A stretch of DNA of 64,000 nt from Pegoplata infirma (GCA_963921195.1 OY992541.1:15358012-15422011); one strand, 5' to 3'; positions 33,195 to 45,059 are shown, counted from the stretch's first letter. The notes: generated by a model from the sequence alone, not told the origin. Translations and numbers: made by a program.

Positions 33195-33879
33195 CACTCA
33201 AAAAAATACGTCAGTAAAAAAGTTTGTAAAATGGTTTGTAACCCAACTTTACAGGTTTTTTACTAATTCTTACTAAAAATTATTTTTTAGTAGTTCTTTT
33301 TTGTAAACTCGCGTTACAAACTATTGATTTTTTACTGATTTTTTAATAATTTTTTCAGTTAATTTTTTAAAAATTATCCTACAAAATTTTGATATTTTTT
33401 TTGTAAATTTTACAAAATTAGTTTGTAAATTTCGTATTTTTTTCTAGAAAAAAAGAAATTATAATTAAATATTATTTTTTTCTATTTTTTACTCACCTAT
33501 TTGGCATTTAAAAAATTAATGTTTAATTTATATTTGTAACTTTAAGAAATAGCATAACAAGGAGAAGAATATACGTACAACAAAGGCTTTGGATTTTAAT
33601 TTTTTTTACACATACATTATGATATGCAAAATTCAAAAGCAAGGCGCTAGCGAGCTGGTATTTTTATTAATTTTTACAACCGGGTTTTAAAATTTATTTT
33701 ACAGAAATTGTACAGAAAAATTTAGTAATACTAATTTTTTTAGTATTTTAAAGATTACTAATTTTTGAAAACCAAAGTTTGTAATGGTAACTGAAAAAGT
33801 TATCGGGCACAAATTGAAAACTTTATTAGTAATGGTAACAGACTTTTTTGTAAGGAATACTAACATATTTTTATGAGTG
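33195..33879. mobile_element. TA-flanked MITE, longer relative (685 bp), inside the minisatellite
   Basis: CACTCAAAAAAATAC to TATTTTTATGAGTG, TA at both sides (33193-33194, 33880-33881). It sits between two blocks of the 16-bp minisatellite. The interior has TAGTAATGGTAAC and TTTTTTACTAATTCTTACT phrases and no coding frame. Shares ends with the two shorter MITEs but differs inside. Confidence 0.82.
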
Positions 33880-35305
33880 TAGTTTTTATAAAAGGTACTT
33901 TTTATAAAAGGTACTTTTTATAAAAGGTACTTCTTATAAAAGGTACTTTTTATAAAAGGTACTTTTTATAAAAGGTACTTTTTATAAAAGGTACTTTTTA
34001 TAAAAGGTACTTTTTATAAAAGGTACTTTTTATAAAAGGTACTTTTTATAAAAGGTACTTTTTATAAAAGGTACTTTTTATAAAAGGTACTTTTTATAAA
34101 AGGTACTTTTTATAAAAGGTACTTTTTATAAAAGGTACTTTTTATAAAAGGTACTTTTTATAAAAGGTACTTTTTATAAAAGGTACTTTTTATAAAAGGT
34201 ACTTTTTATAAAAAGTACTTTTTATAAAAGGTACCTTTTATAAAAGGTACTTTTTATAAAAGGTACTTTTTATAAAAGGTACTTTTTATAAAAGGTACTT
34301 TTTATAAAAGGTACTTTTTATAAAAGGTACTTTTTATAAAAGGTACTTTTTATAAAAGGTACTTTTTATAAAAGGTACTTTTTATAAAAGGTACTTTTTA
34401 TAAAAGGTACTTTTTATAAAAGGTACTTTTTATAAAAGGTACTTTTTATAAAAGGTACTTTTTATAAAAGGTACTTTTTATAAATGGTACTTTTTATAAA
34501 AGGTACTTTTTATAAAAGGTACTTTTTATAAAAGGTACTTTTTATAAAAGGTACTTTTTATAAAAGGTACTTTTTATAAAAGGTACTTTTTATAAAAGGT
34601 ACTTTTTATAAAAGGTACTTTTTACAAAATGTACTTTTTATAAAAGGTACTTTTTATAAAAGGTACTTTTTATAAAAGGTACTTTTTATAAAAGGTACTT
34701 TTTATAAAAGGTACTTTTTATAAAAGGTACTTTTTATAAAAGGTACTTTTTATAAAAGGTACTTTTTATAAAAGGTACTTTTTATAAAAGGTACTTTTTA
34801 TAAAAGGTACTTTTTATAAAAGGTACTTTTTATAAAAGGTACTTTTTATAAAAGGTACTTTTTATAAAAGGTACTTTTTATAAAGGGTACTTTTTATAAA
34901 AGGTACTTTTTATAAAAGGTACTTTTTATAAAAGGTACTTTTTATAAAAGGTACTTTTTATAAAAGGTACTTTTTATAAAAGGTACTTTTAATAAAAGGT
35001 ACTTTTTATAAAAGGTACTTTTTATAAAAGGTACTTTTTATAAAAGGTACGTTTTATAAAAGGTACTTTTTATAAAAGGTACTTTTTATAAAAGGTACTT
35101 TTTATAAAAGGTACTTTTTATAAAAGGTACTTTTTATAAAAGGTACTTTTTATAAAAGGTACTTTTTATAAAAGGTACTTTTTATAAAAGGTACTTTTTA
35201 TAAAAGGTACTTTTTATAAAAGGTACTTTTTATAAAAGGTACTTTTTATAAAAGGTACTTTTTATAAAAGGTACTTTTTATAAAAGGTACTTTTTATAAA
35301 AGGTA
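33880..35305. repeat. 16-bp minisatellite GTACTTTTTATAAAAG, block 2
   Basis: About 89 nearly identical units over 1.4 kb; variants include ACAAAATG near 34624, TAAATG near 34484 and AATAAAAG near 34990. High uniformity implies recent expansion or homogenisation. Confidence 0.98.
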
Positions 35306-36165
35306 CCAATATTTCAGTAAATAAAAAAAGTACCAAAAGTACACTTTTTTCCATTTTACCCCCGTAGAGTCAACACTGGCAAAAACCCAGCCTTGGTGAA
35401 TATTTTTTCCAGGAGGTAAACCTACATTGCAAATTTTAAGTTTGTAGGACCATTATTTAAGAAAATATAAAAGGTACCAAAAGTACAGTTTTTTACCATT
35501 TTTACCCCCTTAGAATCAACATTGGCAAAAAGCCAGCCTTAGTAGATCTATATTCCGTAAGCTAAACTTACATTCCAAATTTCAAGTGTCTAGGACCATT
35601 ATTTAGGAAATATAAAAAGTGCCAAAGGTACAGTTTTTTACCCTTTTTACCCCATTAGAATCAACATTGGCAAAAATCCTGCCTTACTGGATCTATATTC
35701 CGGGAGGTGAACATACAGTCCAAATTTCAAGTTTCTGTGACCATTATTTCAGGAGATATAAAAAGTACCAAATGTACAGTTTTTTACCCTTTTTACCCCC
35801 TTAGAATCAACATTGGCAAAAATCCGGCCTTACTGGATCTATATTCCGGGCGGTGAACATACAGTCGAAATTTCAAGTCTCTGTGACCCATATTTCTGGA
35901 GATATAAAAAGTACCAAAAGTACAGTTTTTTACCCCTTTTACCCCATTAGAATCAACATTGGCAAAAATCCGGCCTTACTGGATCTATATTCCGAGAGGT
36001 GAACATACAGTCCAAATTTCAAGTCTCTATGACCATTATTTCAAGAGATATAAAAAGTACCAAAAGTACAGTTTTTTACCCTTTTTACCCCTTAGAATCA
36101 ACATTGGCAAAAATCCAGCCTTAGTGGATCTACATTCCGGGAGGTGGATCTACAGTCCAAATTTC
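35306..36165 (-). repeat. ~146-bp tandem repeat, six units, 5' part of Helitron 2
   Basis: CAACATTGGC (first copy CAACACTGGC) starts at 35371, 35517, 35662, 35808, 35954 and 36099, spacing 145-146. Units carry CAAATTTCAAGTCTCT, the complement of the block next to the Helitron 5' end, and GTACCAAAAGTAC. Equivalent in design to the array of Helitron 1. Confidence 0.95.
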
Positions 36166-36259
36166 AAGTCTCTAGCTTCAGCGGTTTGGGCTGGGCGATG
36201 ATGAATGAGTATATCAGTCAGTCAGTCAGTCAGTCACGTTACTCTTTTATATATATAGA

Positions 36260-36515
36260 TAAGATCAAGTGGATTTAATTGGATGTGACCAAAATTCGGA
36301 TCTAATTGTATCATTTTTTATATTTGTGTATCTAAAATAATACAATTAGATCAATATCTGATCCAACTTGATCCAAAAAATGTTTGTGGCTTAGAAAATT
36401 TAAAAACATTTTTTCGGAACCCCGGTGAAAAATGTGCATATATGTACATATATGCTCATATATTGTTACATGTATGTTCATATATGATTCATATATGAAC
36501 TTATATGGTGTATAT
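36260..36515. other. Repeat-rich host of Helitron 2 and hAT-like F
   Basis: AT-rich sequence. From 36421, CCCCGGTGAAAAATG begins a segment of CATATATG/TGTACATATATG words like those at 43121, 45143 and 46036, so hAT-like F sits inside a member of that family. Confidence 0.6.
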
Positions 36516-37975
36516 TAGGGGTGGGATAGTGCACGAGTTTTCGATTTCGACACGCTAGAACCGCTTATTTTGTGAGGTTCGTAAAAAAAATGCATGGGCC
36601 AAAAAATGGGGCAGGTCGGATAGGATCTAGGGGTCGCTCATCGGGGTCAAAGTTGGGCGTAGAGGGGAAAAAATCCACAAAAAGCCCCAAAACTCCCCTG
36701 GTTTTGCTCCTAGAGGGGTCAAATGTGAGACCGGCCCCCATTATTTTTTCCCCCTGAACACTTTCGCCAAACACACCTAAGCCCTATCTCCAATCCCTAA
36801 GGGGGGTCCCATACAAAGGTTCAATTTTTAAAAAATCTTGCTCCTACCGCTCTAGCTGTCCTAGAAGTCACCCTAGAGGAATCAAATGTATGACCGACCC
36901 CCAATATTTTTTCAACCCCAACATTTTCTTAGAACATACCTACCCCCTATCTTCAATCCTTAGGGTGGTCCCCATACATTTTTTTTTATTTTTTCTTAAA
37001 TTGTCATATTAAATCAGCTCCTACCGGTCCAATGGTGCCTCCTAGAGGGGTCATTATCAAGACCAACTCCCATTAATTTTAAGCCCCCAACACTTCTTCT
37101 GAACATACCAATACCATATCTCCAATTCCTAAGGGGTCTCCCACACAAAATGACATTTTTGTAAAACTTGCTCCCACCGCTCTAACTATCGCAGGGGTGA
37201 CCCTAGAGAAGTTAAATGTGTGACCGACCCCCAATATTTTTTCAGCCCCAACATTTTCCCCAAACAAACCTACCCTCTATTTTAAAGCATTAAGAGTGTC
37301 CCCACACATTTTTTTTATTTTTTAATTTTTTTTTATAAAATCTGCGCCTACCGCTCCCATTCTGCCTTTTAGGGACGGGAAATGCAGACTGACCCCCATT
37401 AATTTTTGCCCCCTACATTTTTTCTGAACATACCTACGCCGTATTTCCACTTTGTAGTTGTGCTCCCCTGGGGAAAACTAAATTAGTAATGTATGTAGAG
37501 AAGTCAAATGTATGACCTGCCCATATATTTTTTTAGCCAAAACATTTTCTTCAAACATACCTACCCTCTATCTTCAAGGTGTTACCCCACAATTTTTTTA
37601 TTTATTTTATCGAGAATTTAATTTGTAATTTAATAGTAACTTTTGTTAAGCGTAAAAAAATATTTTTTAACTTGAAAATAATAAAAAATTATAAATAATA
37701 TATTTTTTTGTTTTTCTGTAAAGACAGTTGAGCTCAGGCTCTAATTATAATTATGTGTTATAATTTTTTAATCATGTTATATATGGTTTGAATTGAGAAA
37801 GGTGTGAAAGAAAAATTTATTTTTCTAAAAATTTTTAAGACATCCTGGTTCGTTTTTTACTAGTTTCATATAATCCAGTTATTATAATCATCAGAAAAAC
37901 TTTTAATGTCAAATTTATTCAGTTAATAGTCAATTTTATTCTATATGTGAAAATTATTAACAGATCGCAGCCGCC

Positions 37976-38058
37976 AGGGATTGAACCCATGATCTGTAAT
38001 GTTTTTGCTATTAACTGCCTCTTAGGTACGATCACTCTAGACCGATACGCTATGTTGG
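37976..38058 (-). repeat. tRNA-like segment with B box GGTTCAATCCC
   Basis: Minus strand: CGGTCTAGAGTGATCG (A-box-like), then a 30-base spacer, then CATGGGTTCAATCCCTGGCG (good B box). The spacer is longer than in a tRNA without intron. Lies inside hAT-like F. Confidence 0.45.
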
Positions 38059-38188
38059 CTGTTAAGCAAGTATCAACTAAATCATGATTTTTCAATTCCT
38101 GTGGTGTTGTTGCTATTGTTTTTTGTGTGGTTGTTGCTATTTCTTTCTCAATTCAAACCATATATAAGATAAATAATATAATTAAAAA

Positions 38189-39206
38189 TCAAAATAATTT
38201 ATTTTTATCGTGTGATATATATTGTTTCCGATTTTCGGCCACGACCTGAAGCAAAACTATTTTTTCTTCCTTGTTACGGCACAACACGTTGTTATAGTCT
38301 TCTATTAATTTTACGCCTCTTTCGGCAGCGTCGTTGACAACATGTAATTTACGTAATATTTGCAGCGCTCGCTGGTAGTCCTGACGATTTTCCAAAGTAT
38401 TTGGATCGGAAGCAATGAAATTTGTGTTTATTCCGAAGCGTGCAAAAAATTTTGGAGTCTCAGGTGTGACGTAGTGTCTTAAATCAGTTTTCATGAGTTC
38501 TTGATTCACTTGTTTCGATGCCATGTTAATTCTTTTCACACCTTCGAATCCAACAACATGTACTGGAGGATTACAATTCTTGTTGCCACTGTCGCCGCTA
38601 TCCTCTGAGGCATCTTCTTCACCGATATCATCGTCTTCTTCTTCCTCGCTGTCTTCGTTAGACGATTCGTCCATCTCATCGTCAGATAACTCTTCCTCCA
38701 ATTCCTCTTTCTTTTCTTCAAATATACGAATTGCATTCGACATTTTTCGTTTTATTTCACAAGAGATATTCGGATCAAATAGTGCGATAGCAACAGCTTC
38801 GCCACTGAGACACCAGAGATCCACAGAATCTCTTCACCAATCGTTGCGACAGAATCTTATAAATTTAAGCATAATTGGCAATCGCTTTCAAAAAATTCAA
38901 ATCATTATTTGGAGCTTCTATTGCTTTGGTAGCGCTAAACCAAGCTTTTACGTAAATTGTTATGATGAAAACGGTCACATCAAGAAGTGCATTTAATTCT
39001 TTTTTGGCCAAACCGATATATTTTCGTAACAAAAACATTTTTAGGCAATATATGTCTTTTGCCATCCATCGAGCATGTTTGATGGGTCCTGGTGGGCTAA
39101 AATGCTTATTAGGAATATTTTCGCCAAGGTATAATAAAACAATTTCAAGAAACTCCTTGTAGTCGTCTCTGGGTTGCTTTTCTTTTATTTGAGCCCAACA
39201 AAACAA
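38189..39206 (-). pseudogene. Transposase-like protein relic in hAT-like F
   Basis: Two open segments in order on the minus strand: 39206-38865 (113 codons, with PGPIKHARWMAKDIYCLKMF and YVKAWFSATKAIEAP) and 38824-38189 (211 codons, DLWCLSGEAVAIALFD, an acidic Glu/Asp/Ser run at about residues 37-80, then VVNDAAERGVKLIEDYNN). Neither starts with ATG, and an in-frame TGA lies four codons upstream of 38824, so it is broken. I recall similar HARWMAK and NDAAERGV phrases in multicopy uncharacterised arthropod proteins; the DAAERG stretch could correspond to the ERxFS-type region near the hAT C-terminus. Position in the loop of an 8-bp-duplication element supports a transposase origin. Function is inferred, not shown. 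Confidence 0.55.
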
Positions 39207-39461
39207 CTTGATTTGTTGATTTTTCTGTTAGTACAGATCGAGCACGGGCTCTAATTCTATTTGTTATAAGGGTTTGAGTTAAAAAATGTAGAAGAAAAAT
39301 TTAATTTCTAAAAGCTATAGACATTTCTGGTATTCCTATACCGGTTTCGGACAGTTCCAGTTAACTGTCTTCATCAGTAGGATTTAAATGCCAGTTTGTT
39401 TTTTGTTAATGGTAATTGTTTTTCTAATATGTGAATTTTTTTATTAATATCAATGCCCAGT

Positions 39462-39545
39462 CCAGAATCGAACCATGAATATTTTCATCCCATTAACAAT
39501 ACTGGTGGGATGGCACTCTAGACATCACCGCCAAAGCATTGATTA
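39462..39545 (-). repeat. tRNA-like segment with B box GGTTCGATTCT
   Basis: Minus strand: TTTGGCGGTGATGTCTAGAG followed about 40 bases later by CATGGTTCGATTCTGGAC. Related in plan to 37976-38058. Probably a SINE remnant. Confidence 0.4.
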
Positions 39546-40691
39546 GAACTTGATGTCAGTTTGGACTTGAGCTGGCATGTTGCCTGCCACTTCCTCATCT
39601 TCTATGCCGAGACTGTACGGTTTGTCTTTTATATTTTCCCACTGCTCTTTAAAACGCGCAAACATTAGCACTCCTGGTCCAGACGTTTTGCCGAATTTGG
39701 TTTCAAACACTTAGTTTTCCCCAGGGGAGCACCCCTACAAAGTGGAAATACGGCATAGGTATGTTCAGAAAAAATGTAGGGGGCAAAAATAAATGGGGGT
39801 CAGTCTGCATTTCCCGTCCCTAAAAGGCACAGTGGGAGCGGTAGGCGCAAATTTTAAAAAAAAAAATTAAAAAAAAAAATGTGTGGGGACACCCTTAAGG
39901 CTTAAAAATAGAGGGTAGGTTTGTTTGGGGAAAATGTTGGGGCTGAAAAAATATTGGGGGTCCGTCACAGATTTAACTTCTCTAGGGTCACCCCTGCGAT
40001 AGTTAGAGCGGTGGGAGCAAGTTTTACAAAAATGTCATTTTGTGTGGGAGACCCCTTAGGAATTGGAGATATGGAATTGGTATGTTCAGAAGAAGTGTTG
40101 GGGGCTAAAAATTAATGGGGGTTGGTCTTGATAATGACCCCTCTAGGAGGCACCATTGGACCGGTAGGAGCTGATTTAATATGACAATTTAAGAAAAAAT
40201 AAAAAAAATGTATGGGGACCACCCTAAGGATTTAAGATAGGGGGTAGGTATGTTCTAAGAAAATGTTTGGGTTGAAAAAATATTGGGGGTCGGTCATACA
40301 TTTGATTCCTCTAGGGTGACTTCTAGGACAGCTAGAGCGGTAGAAAAAAGATTTTTTAAAAATTGAACCTTTGTATGGGACCCCCCTTAGGGATTGGAGA
40401 TAGGGCTTAGGTATGTTTGGCAAAAGTGTTCAGGGGGAAAAAATAATGGGGGCTGGTCTCACATTTGACTCCTCTAGGAGCAAAACCAAGGGAGTTTTGG
40501 GGCTTTTTGTGGATTTTTTCCCCTATACGCCCAACTTTGACCCCGATGAGCGACCCCTAGATCCTATCCGACCTCCCCCATTTTTTGGCTCATACACTTT
40601 TTTTATCAACCTCACAAAATGAGCGGTTCTAGCGCTATCAAATATTGCTGCTTAAAATCTCACACAACACTATCCCACCCTTAGTGTATAT

Positions 40692-43120
40692 GGAAGCATA
40701 TATGTTGTCATATTTTTTAAAAATGGGCTCATATATGGAAATGTATGAACAAATATATTGACATATATGTATCGTAACCATAGAAAAGATTAGAAGGTAC
40801 GCAATGTTGTATTTGATGTATTTTCCAATATGGTGGCAAAATGCTTGTTCTTCCTCATCTCACACGTATTTAATATTAAATTCAATTCTTTGTTTTTAAA
40901 AAATGGTATTTGTCTTTTATTTAATTAAATTAATTGATTATTTTGCTTTATTCAAGTTTTTTTTAAAGATAATACGCACAATTGATAGTTTAAAAACTTT
41001 TTTTCTCTCTTTTTTTGTTTGCTTTGTTGTTGTTCTCCTTTATGTTGCATTGTTTTTATTAAACGTCAAAAGTTACATAAAGTGCTGTCACTAAACTTAT
41101 TCAAGCGAAATACGACTCTGTTTCAATTCTATTTTTTTCTATGATCGTAACACTTAAATTGTTAAGCAACGTAAAAACACGTTTTGCTGTTTTATGTGGC
41201 ACACTCGCTGTTCTGAAGTGTTCAAGAGTGAGATGTTTAAAAAAGTCTTTGTTCTGTGTTTATTACGTTTTTATTCTGTTCAACTTGTTTAAGGTCGCAA
41301 GTGTGAATGCCATATTACAGTGAAAGCGAAAAACGTTGTTCAATATTTTTTTAATTTTGTTCATAAGTCCATCATATTATATCGGATAATTCTGAAGACT
41401 TTGATATATTTTCGGTTAATGAAGTGCATCATAACTAGCGATTCACATTTTGATAATTTAATGGGGTAGCCAAAAATATTTTTTAAATTACAAAATATGA
41501 TGATAGTAGTATTTTTGAATTTTACTCGTAAAACTTGTATTTTTTAACGAAGAGAACTTAAATTTTATTGGGACATGTATTTTGATATAATGCATCACAA
41601 TCAATCAATAACTCGTTTTTAAAGAAGAGTGTTGTTACGTTGTTTCGTATTTTAGTTGAAAATATATTGATTCATATTCCTGACTAAGAAAGTTTTGATA
41701 TATGTATTCATATCGCCGCTGTTCCTAAAAATGGAGTCATGTGTTTTCGGGCAAGTTTTCAGGAGATCAAAGAAAACGTTTATTTTCGTCCCTTCGCAAT
41801 ATTTTTTAAAAGTTTGTTCAATAAAAAATGCTTGTACCGATACGATATCCACATGCTACAAAAAAAGTATGAAATCTTTAACGGGTTTCTAGTGGTGCAA
41901 AAATTTTTAAAAAACATACACATAACTCCTCTTTTAAGTGTTTTTTGAACTACTGCTTTTGTTTACAAAACCATTCTTACTGTAAATTTCTTTCGAGGGG
42001 AACGAATACAAAACAAAGTGTGTTCGTGGTTTAAAGCGACGTTATTTAAAACGACGTATTTAAAGTCCTTGAAATTTTGATATTTAAGAGCTCTTCATTA
42101 AACAGCGGACAACAAATTTCGTAAACAAGTGATGCTTTTGCGTTTTTTCTTGTAACTATTTTAGAGCTTTGACATTAATCGAAATCACTGAAAGATGATG
42201 TACTTTAAACACTAAAATTTTGTGACTTCAAATGATTTAGTTGCTTTCACAAGGCTTGATTACTCACCTTTTAGGATTTATATAACAGCATGAAAATATG
42301 CATAACTTTGGAAGCATTTTCCAAAAAATCTTTACAATTCATTCGAAATACTTGTAAGCAATGTATTACTTAAATAGTGGTCAATTTCGCCATATTCTAT
42401 TACTTACTCTTTGATCAAAAAATGTTATCCTCCATTTCGGATCTTTTTTAGTATGACGAACACAGCTACTTTTACTTACATTTGAACCACTCAAGATATC
42501 AAAAAACGGTTTGGCGAGTAAACTCATGCCCAATATGGGTTTTTAAAGGTGCAATAAAAAAGTTTGAAAATGACTCCTTTTTAGGCGAAGCGACAAAATG
42601 TATGTTACTTAATACATTATTTATGCCAACTCTCAATTATATTGTAAAAAGTTGATTGTTATGAAATTACAATTTCAAAAAATTCATTGAATCCTAATAA
42701 AATCAATTAGAATTCAAAAAAATTTAATTGAAATTCAAAAATATCAACTGAAATTCAAAAAAGATCACTTGAAATTCCCAAAAATCCATTGAAATTCAAA
42801 AAACTCAATCGGAATTCAAAAAAATAAAGTGGAATACAAAACAAAGTCACTTAAAATTCTAAATAAATCCATTGAAATAAAAATAATAAATTCGAATTCA
42901 AAAAAGTTTAATTGAAATTTTAAAAAAATCACTAAAATTTCGAAAATTCAATTAGAATTAAAAAAAAATATCAAATAAAATTGATAAATATCAAATTAAA
43001 ATCAAAAAAGGATATTGAAACTACAAAAAAAAAATTGGGAGTTGAATTGATTTTTTGGAATTCTTTGTATTTTTTGTTCAGCTTTAAGTTATTTTATTTA
43101 TTTTTTCAAGTTTAAGTCAT
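40692..43120. other. AT-rich region without recognised gene
   Basis: Starts with CATATATG words continuing the host of hAT-like F. No frame longer than 70 codons and none resembling a known protein. 42650-43040 is a separate degenerate repeat. A segment near 41060-41320 resembles 22290-22420 (ATTACGTTTTTATTC with neighbouring GTTCACACTTGC or its complement), suggesting a further diverged MITE. Confidence 0.6.
42650..43040. repeat. Degenerate ~25-30-bp repeat, TTGAAATTCAAAAA type
   Basis: About fourteen loose copies of ATTGAAATTCAAAAAAATCA. The core GAAATTC / GAATTC is palindromic. Non-coding. Confidence 0.85.
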
Positions 43121-43212
43121 ACCCGGGTGAAAATGACCACGTATGTTCATATATGATGCATATATGGATGTCCATACAAGTGCATATCCGTAATTTGAGG
43201 GTACATGTACAT

Positions 43213-45059
43213 TAGGGTGTCCCAAAAAAAAAAAGTTGTCCGGGCTCAAGCATAATTTGAAAGCTTATAGGGTAAAGTATTTCTGAGATTTTTTTCAGAT
43301 TTTTCGGAAAAGGTTATAAGGTCGCGCAAATCGATTTTTTGCTGAAAATAGGCTTTGCCGACCGTTTTATTAACTTTCTTTATAAAATCGTCAATAGCCA
43401 CGAGTTTCTTCACTACTGAGGTAATATTTTTAAAGAAAAATGTCCAAACCTAATTTTTGTGTACATAAACTATAAGTTTTGGCAACTCTTTTGCTCATTT
43501 GGGTACCCTACATTAGATTTTTTCGTAAATTTTTCATAAATTTTGAAAATAACGCTTTGTAACTTTTAAAATTTCTATGAAAGTCAAATAAAGTAATAAT
43601 GCAGTTTGAAAGATAAATTAATTCTCTATAGTTTAGCAACAATAATTTTTGAATTCGCTCTTACCGTTCCAAAGTAACACCATTTTAAAGCTTTCAACCC
43701 ATTGTATAAAACTAATAATAAAATAAAATATTGAATTTAAAAAAGATATTGTCTTCCACTATTTAATATCTTAGGTTAAAAACTTGTAAATAGGCTATAT
43801 ATGATGGGTCTAAAAGCTGAATACCGGGACTATGAGATGCAGCTTTCAGAAATAACAAACAAAAGTGTTAAATTCGGTTGTGCAGAATATTTTATGCCCT
43901 GCAATATGTAAAAAAAATAAAAAAATATATATAAAAATGTTTTTTGACAAGGCCGTCATGGTGGTCCCAAGCGGCGGCCTTAAGGGGAGACCTTTCCCCT
44001 CGCGATAAATATTACCAATACATTCATTGTGCTTTTTCCACTGAAGTAATCAAATTTTTATCATTATTTGAATAAATCGGAGCCCATGGGGGCGAGCCGA
44101 AAATAAGCATTTTCTTATTTCCTAGGCGCAGATACAGACTTTATTCATCTTCTTTTGCAAAAAAGTTTTATTTTTTTAACAAAAATACAAATTATAATGT
44201 AAAAAAATACGTTATTTGTTGATTTTTCAAGGGGCAACTTTTTTCCCCCTTGACCGATTTTTCCCATTTGTGAAGATAACCTTCCTATGATCATAAGCCA
44301 TATTCGTGCCTAACATTAGTAGTCTATCTCTTTTATTTTTGACTCCATTGTGTCTTATACAGCCGGACGGACGGACATTTTGACCTACTGCCCTAAATTA
44401 CCACCAAACGTGACTTGTTAGGGAGTTGCTTAAAGCAGTTTTGTGTTCAGCATCAACAAATCTTAAGGATCCACCTTCTCACATTTCTGTTACTGACCAA
44501 AACTCTAATTTTTCAGATCTTTATAAGAAGTTTATTATTTTACTATTAGTTTTGTACAATGGATAGAAATCTTTAAAATGGTATTACTCTGGAACGGTAA
44601 GAGCAAATTCAAAAATTATTGTTGCTAAATTATAGAGAATTAATTTATCTTTCAAACTGCATTATTACTTTTTTTGACTTTCATAGAAATTTTAAAAGTT
44701 ACAAAGCGTTATTTTCAAAATTTATGAAAAATTTACGAAAAAATCTAATGTAGGGTACCCAAATGAGCAAAAGAGTTGCCAAAACTTATAGTTTATGCAC
44801 ACAAAAATAAAGTTTGGACATTTTTCTTTAAAAATATTACCTCAGTAGTGAAGAAACTCGTGGCTATTGACGATTTTATAAAGAAAGTTTATAAAACGGT
44901 CGGCAAAGCCGATTTTCAGCAAAAAATCGATTTGCGCGACCTTAAAAACTTTTCCGAAAAATCTGAAAAAAATCTCAAAAATACTTTACCCTATAAGCTT
45001 TCAAATTATGCTTGAGCACCCAAGAAAGTCGAATAAAGGTTTTATTTTGGGACGCCCTA
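43213..45059. mobile_element. hAT-like foldback element G, 1,847 bp
   Basis: Ends TAGGGTGTCCCAAAA and TTTTGGGACGCCCTA (one mismatch), exact 8-bp duplication ATGTACAT (43205-43212, 45060-45067). Inverted arms of about 480 bp each (AAAATCGATTTGCGCGACCT at about 44922 is the complement of 43321-43345 with small changes). A 79-codon frame at 44776-45015 lies in one arm only by virtue of local substitutions and is not counted as a gene. The loop holds an INE-1-like relic. Confidence 0.95.
43865..44375 (-). mobile_element. INE-1/DINE-1-like relic, inverted
   Basis: On the minus strand the order is a GTCCGTCCGTCC stub (44358-44375), a GGGGGAAAAAAGTTGCCCC region, ATATTTATCGCGAGGGGAAA and finally a TAAATTCGG end (43868). 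The same order is seen at 5538-5958. Diverged and incomplete. Confidence 0.6.

Larger units (their letters stand above)
31558..36259 (-). mobile_element. Non-autonomous Helitron 2, minisatellite-expanded
   Basis: Read on the minus strand: A, then TC at 36259-36258 (TCTATATATATAAAAGAG), a GACT microsatellite, CGCCCAGCCCAAACCGCTGA, about six ~146-bp units, a huge 16-bp minisatellite, more diverged units, hairpin ACCGGTAACGAAGTACCGG, 9 bases, CTAG at 31561-31558, then T. Both ends and the A|T insertion context match the Helitron rule and Helitron 1. No Rep/helicase. About 40% of its 4.7 kb is the minisatellite. Confidence 0.88.
36516..40683. mobile_element. hAT-like foldback element F with transposase-like relic
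   Basis: Ends TAGGGGTGGGATAGTG and CACTATCCCACCCTTA (one mismatch), flanked by exact 8-bp duplication GTGTATAT (36508-36515, 40684-40691). Inverted arms of about 970 bp (36516-37485 and 39710-40683) hold five to six diverged ~200-bp subunits with CCTAGAGGGGTCA / TGACCCCTCTAGG. The 2.2-kb centre carries two open minus-strand segments of one decayed protein and two tRNA-like stretches. Open frames within the arms appear in both arms and are not genes. Confidence 0.92.

Noticed and set aside
31558..36259. CRISPR-like array from the regular 16-bp repeats
   Set aside because: Units are directly adjacent without spacers, and the context is a eukaryotic Helitron.
36572..36774. Frames of 61-69 codons near the end of element F
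   Set aside because: The same sequence appears inverted at 40413-40622; it is TIR arm, with both strands open by chance.
38523..38996. 157-codon plus-strand Ser-rich frame
   Set aside because: Antisense shadow of the acidic stretch of the transposase-like relic on the minus strand.
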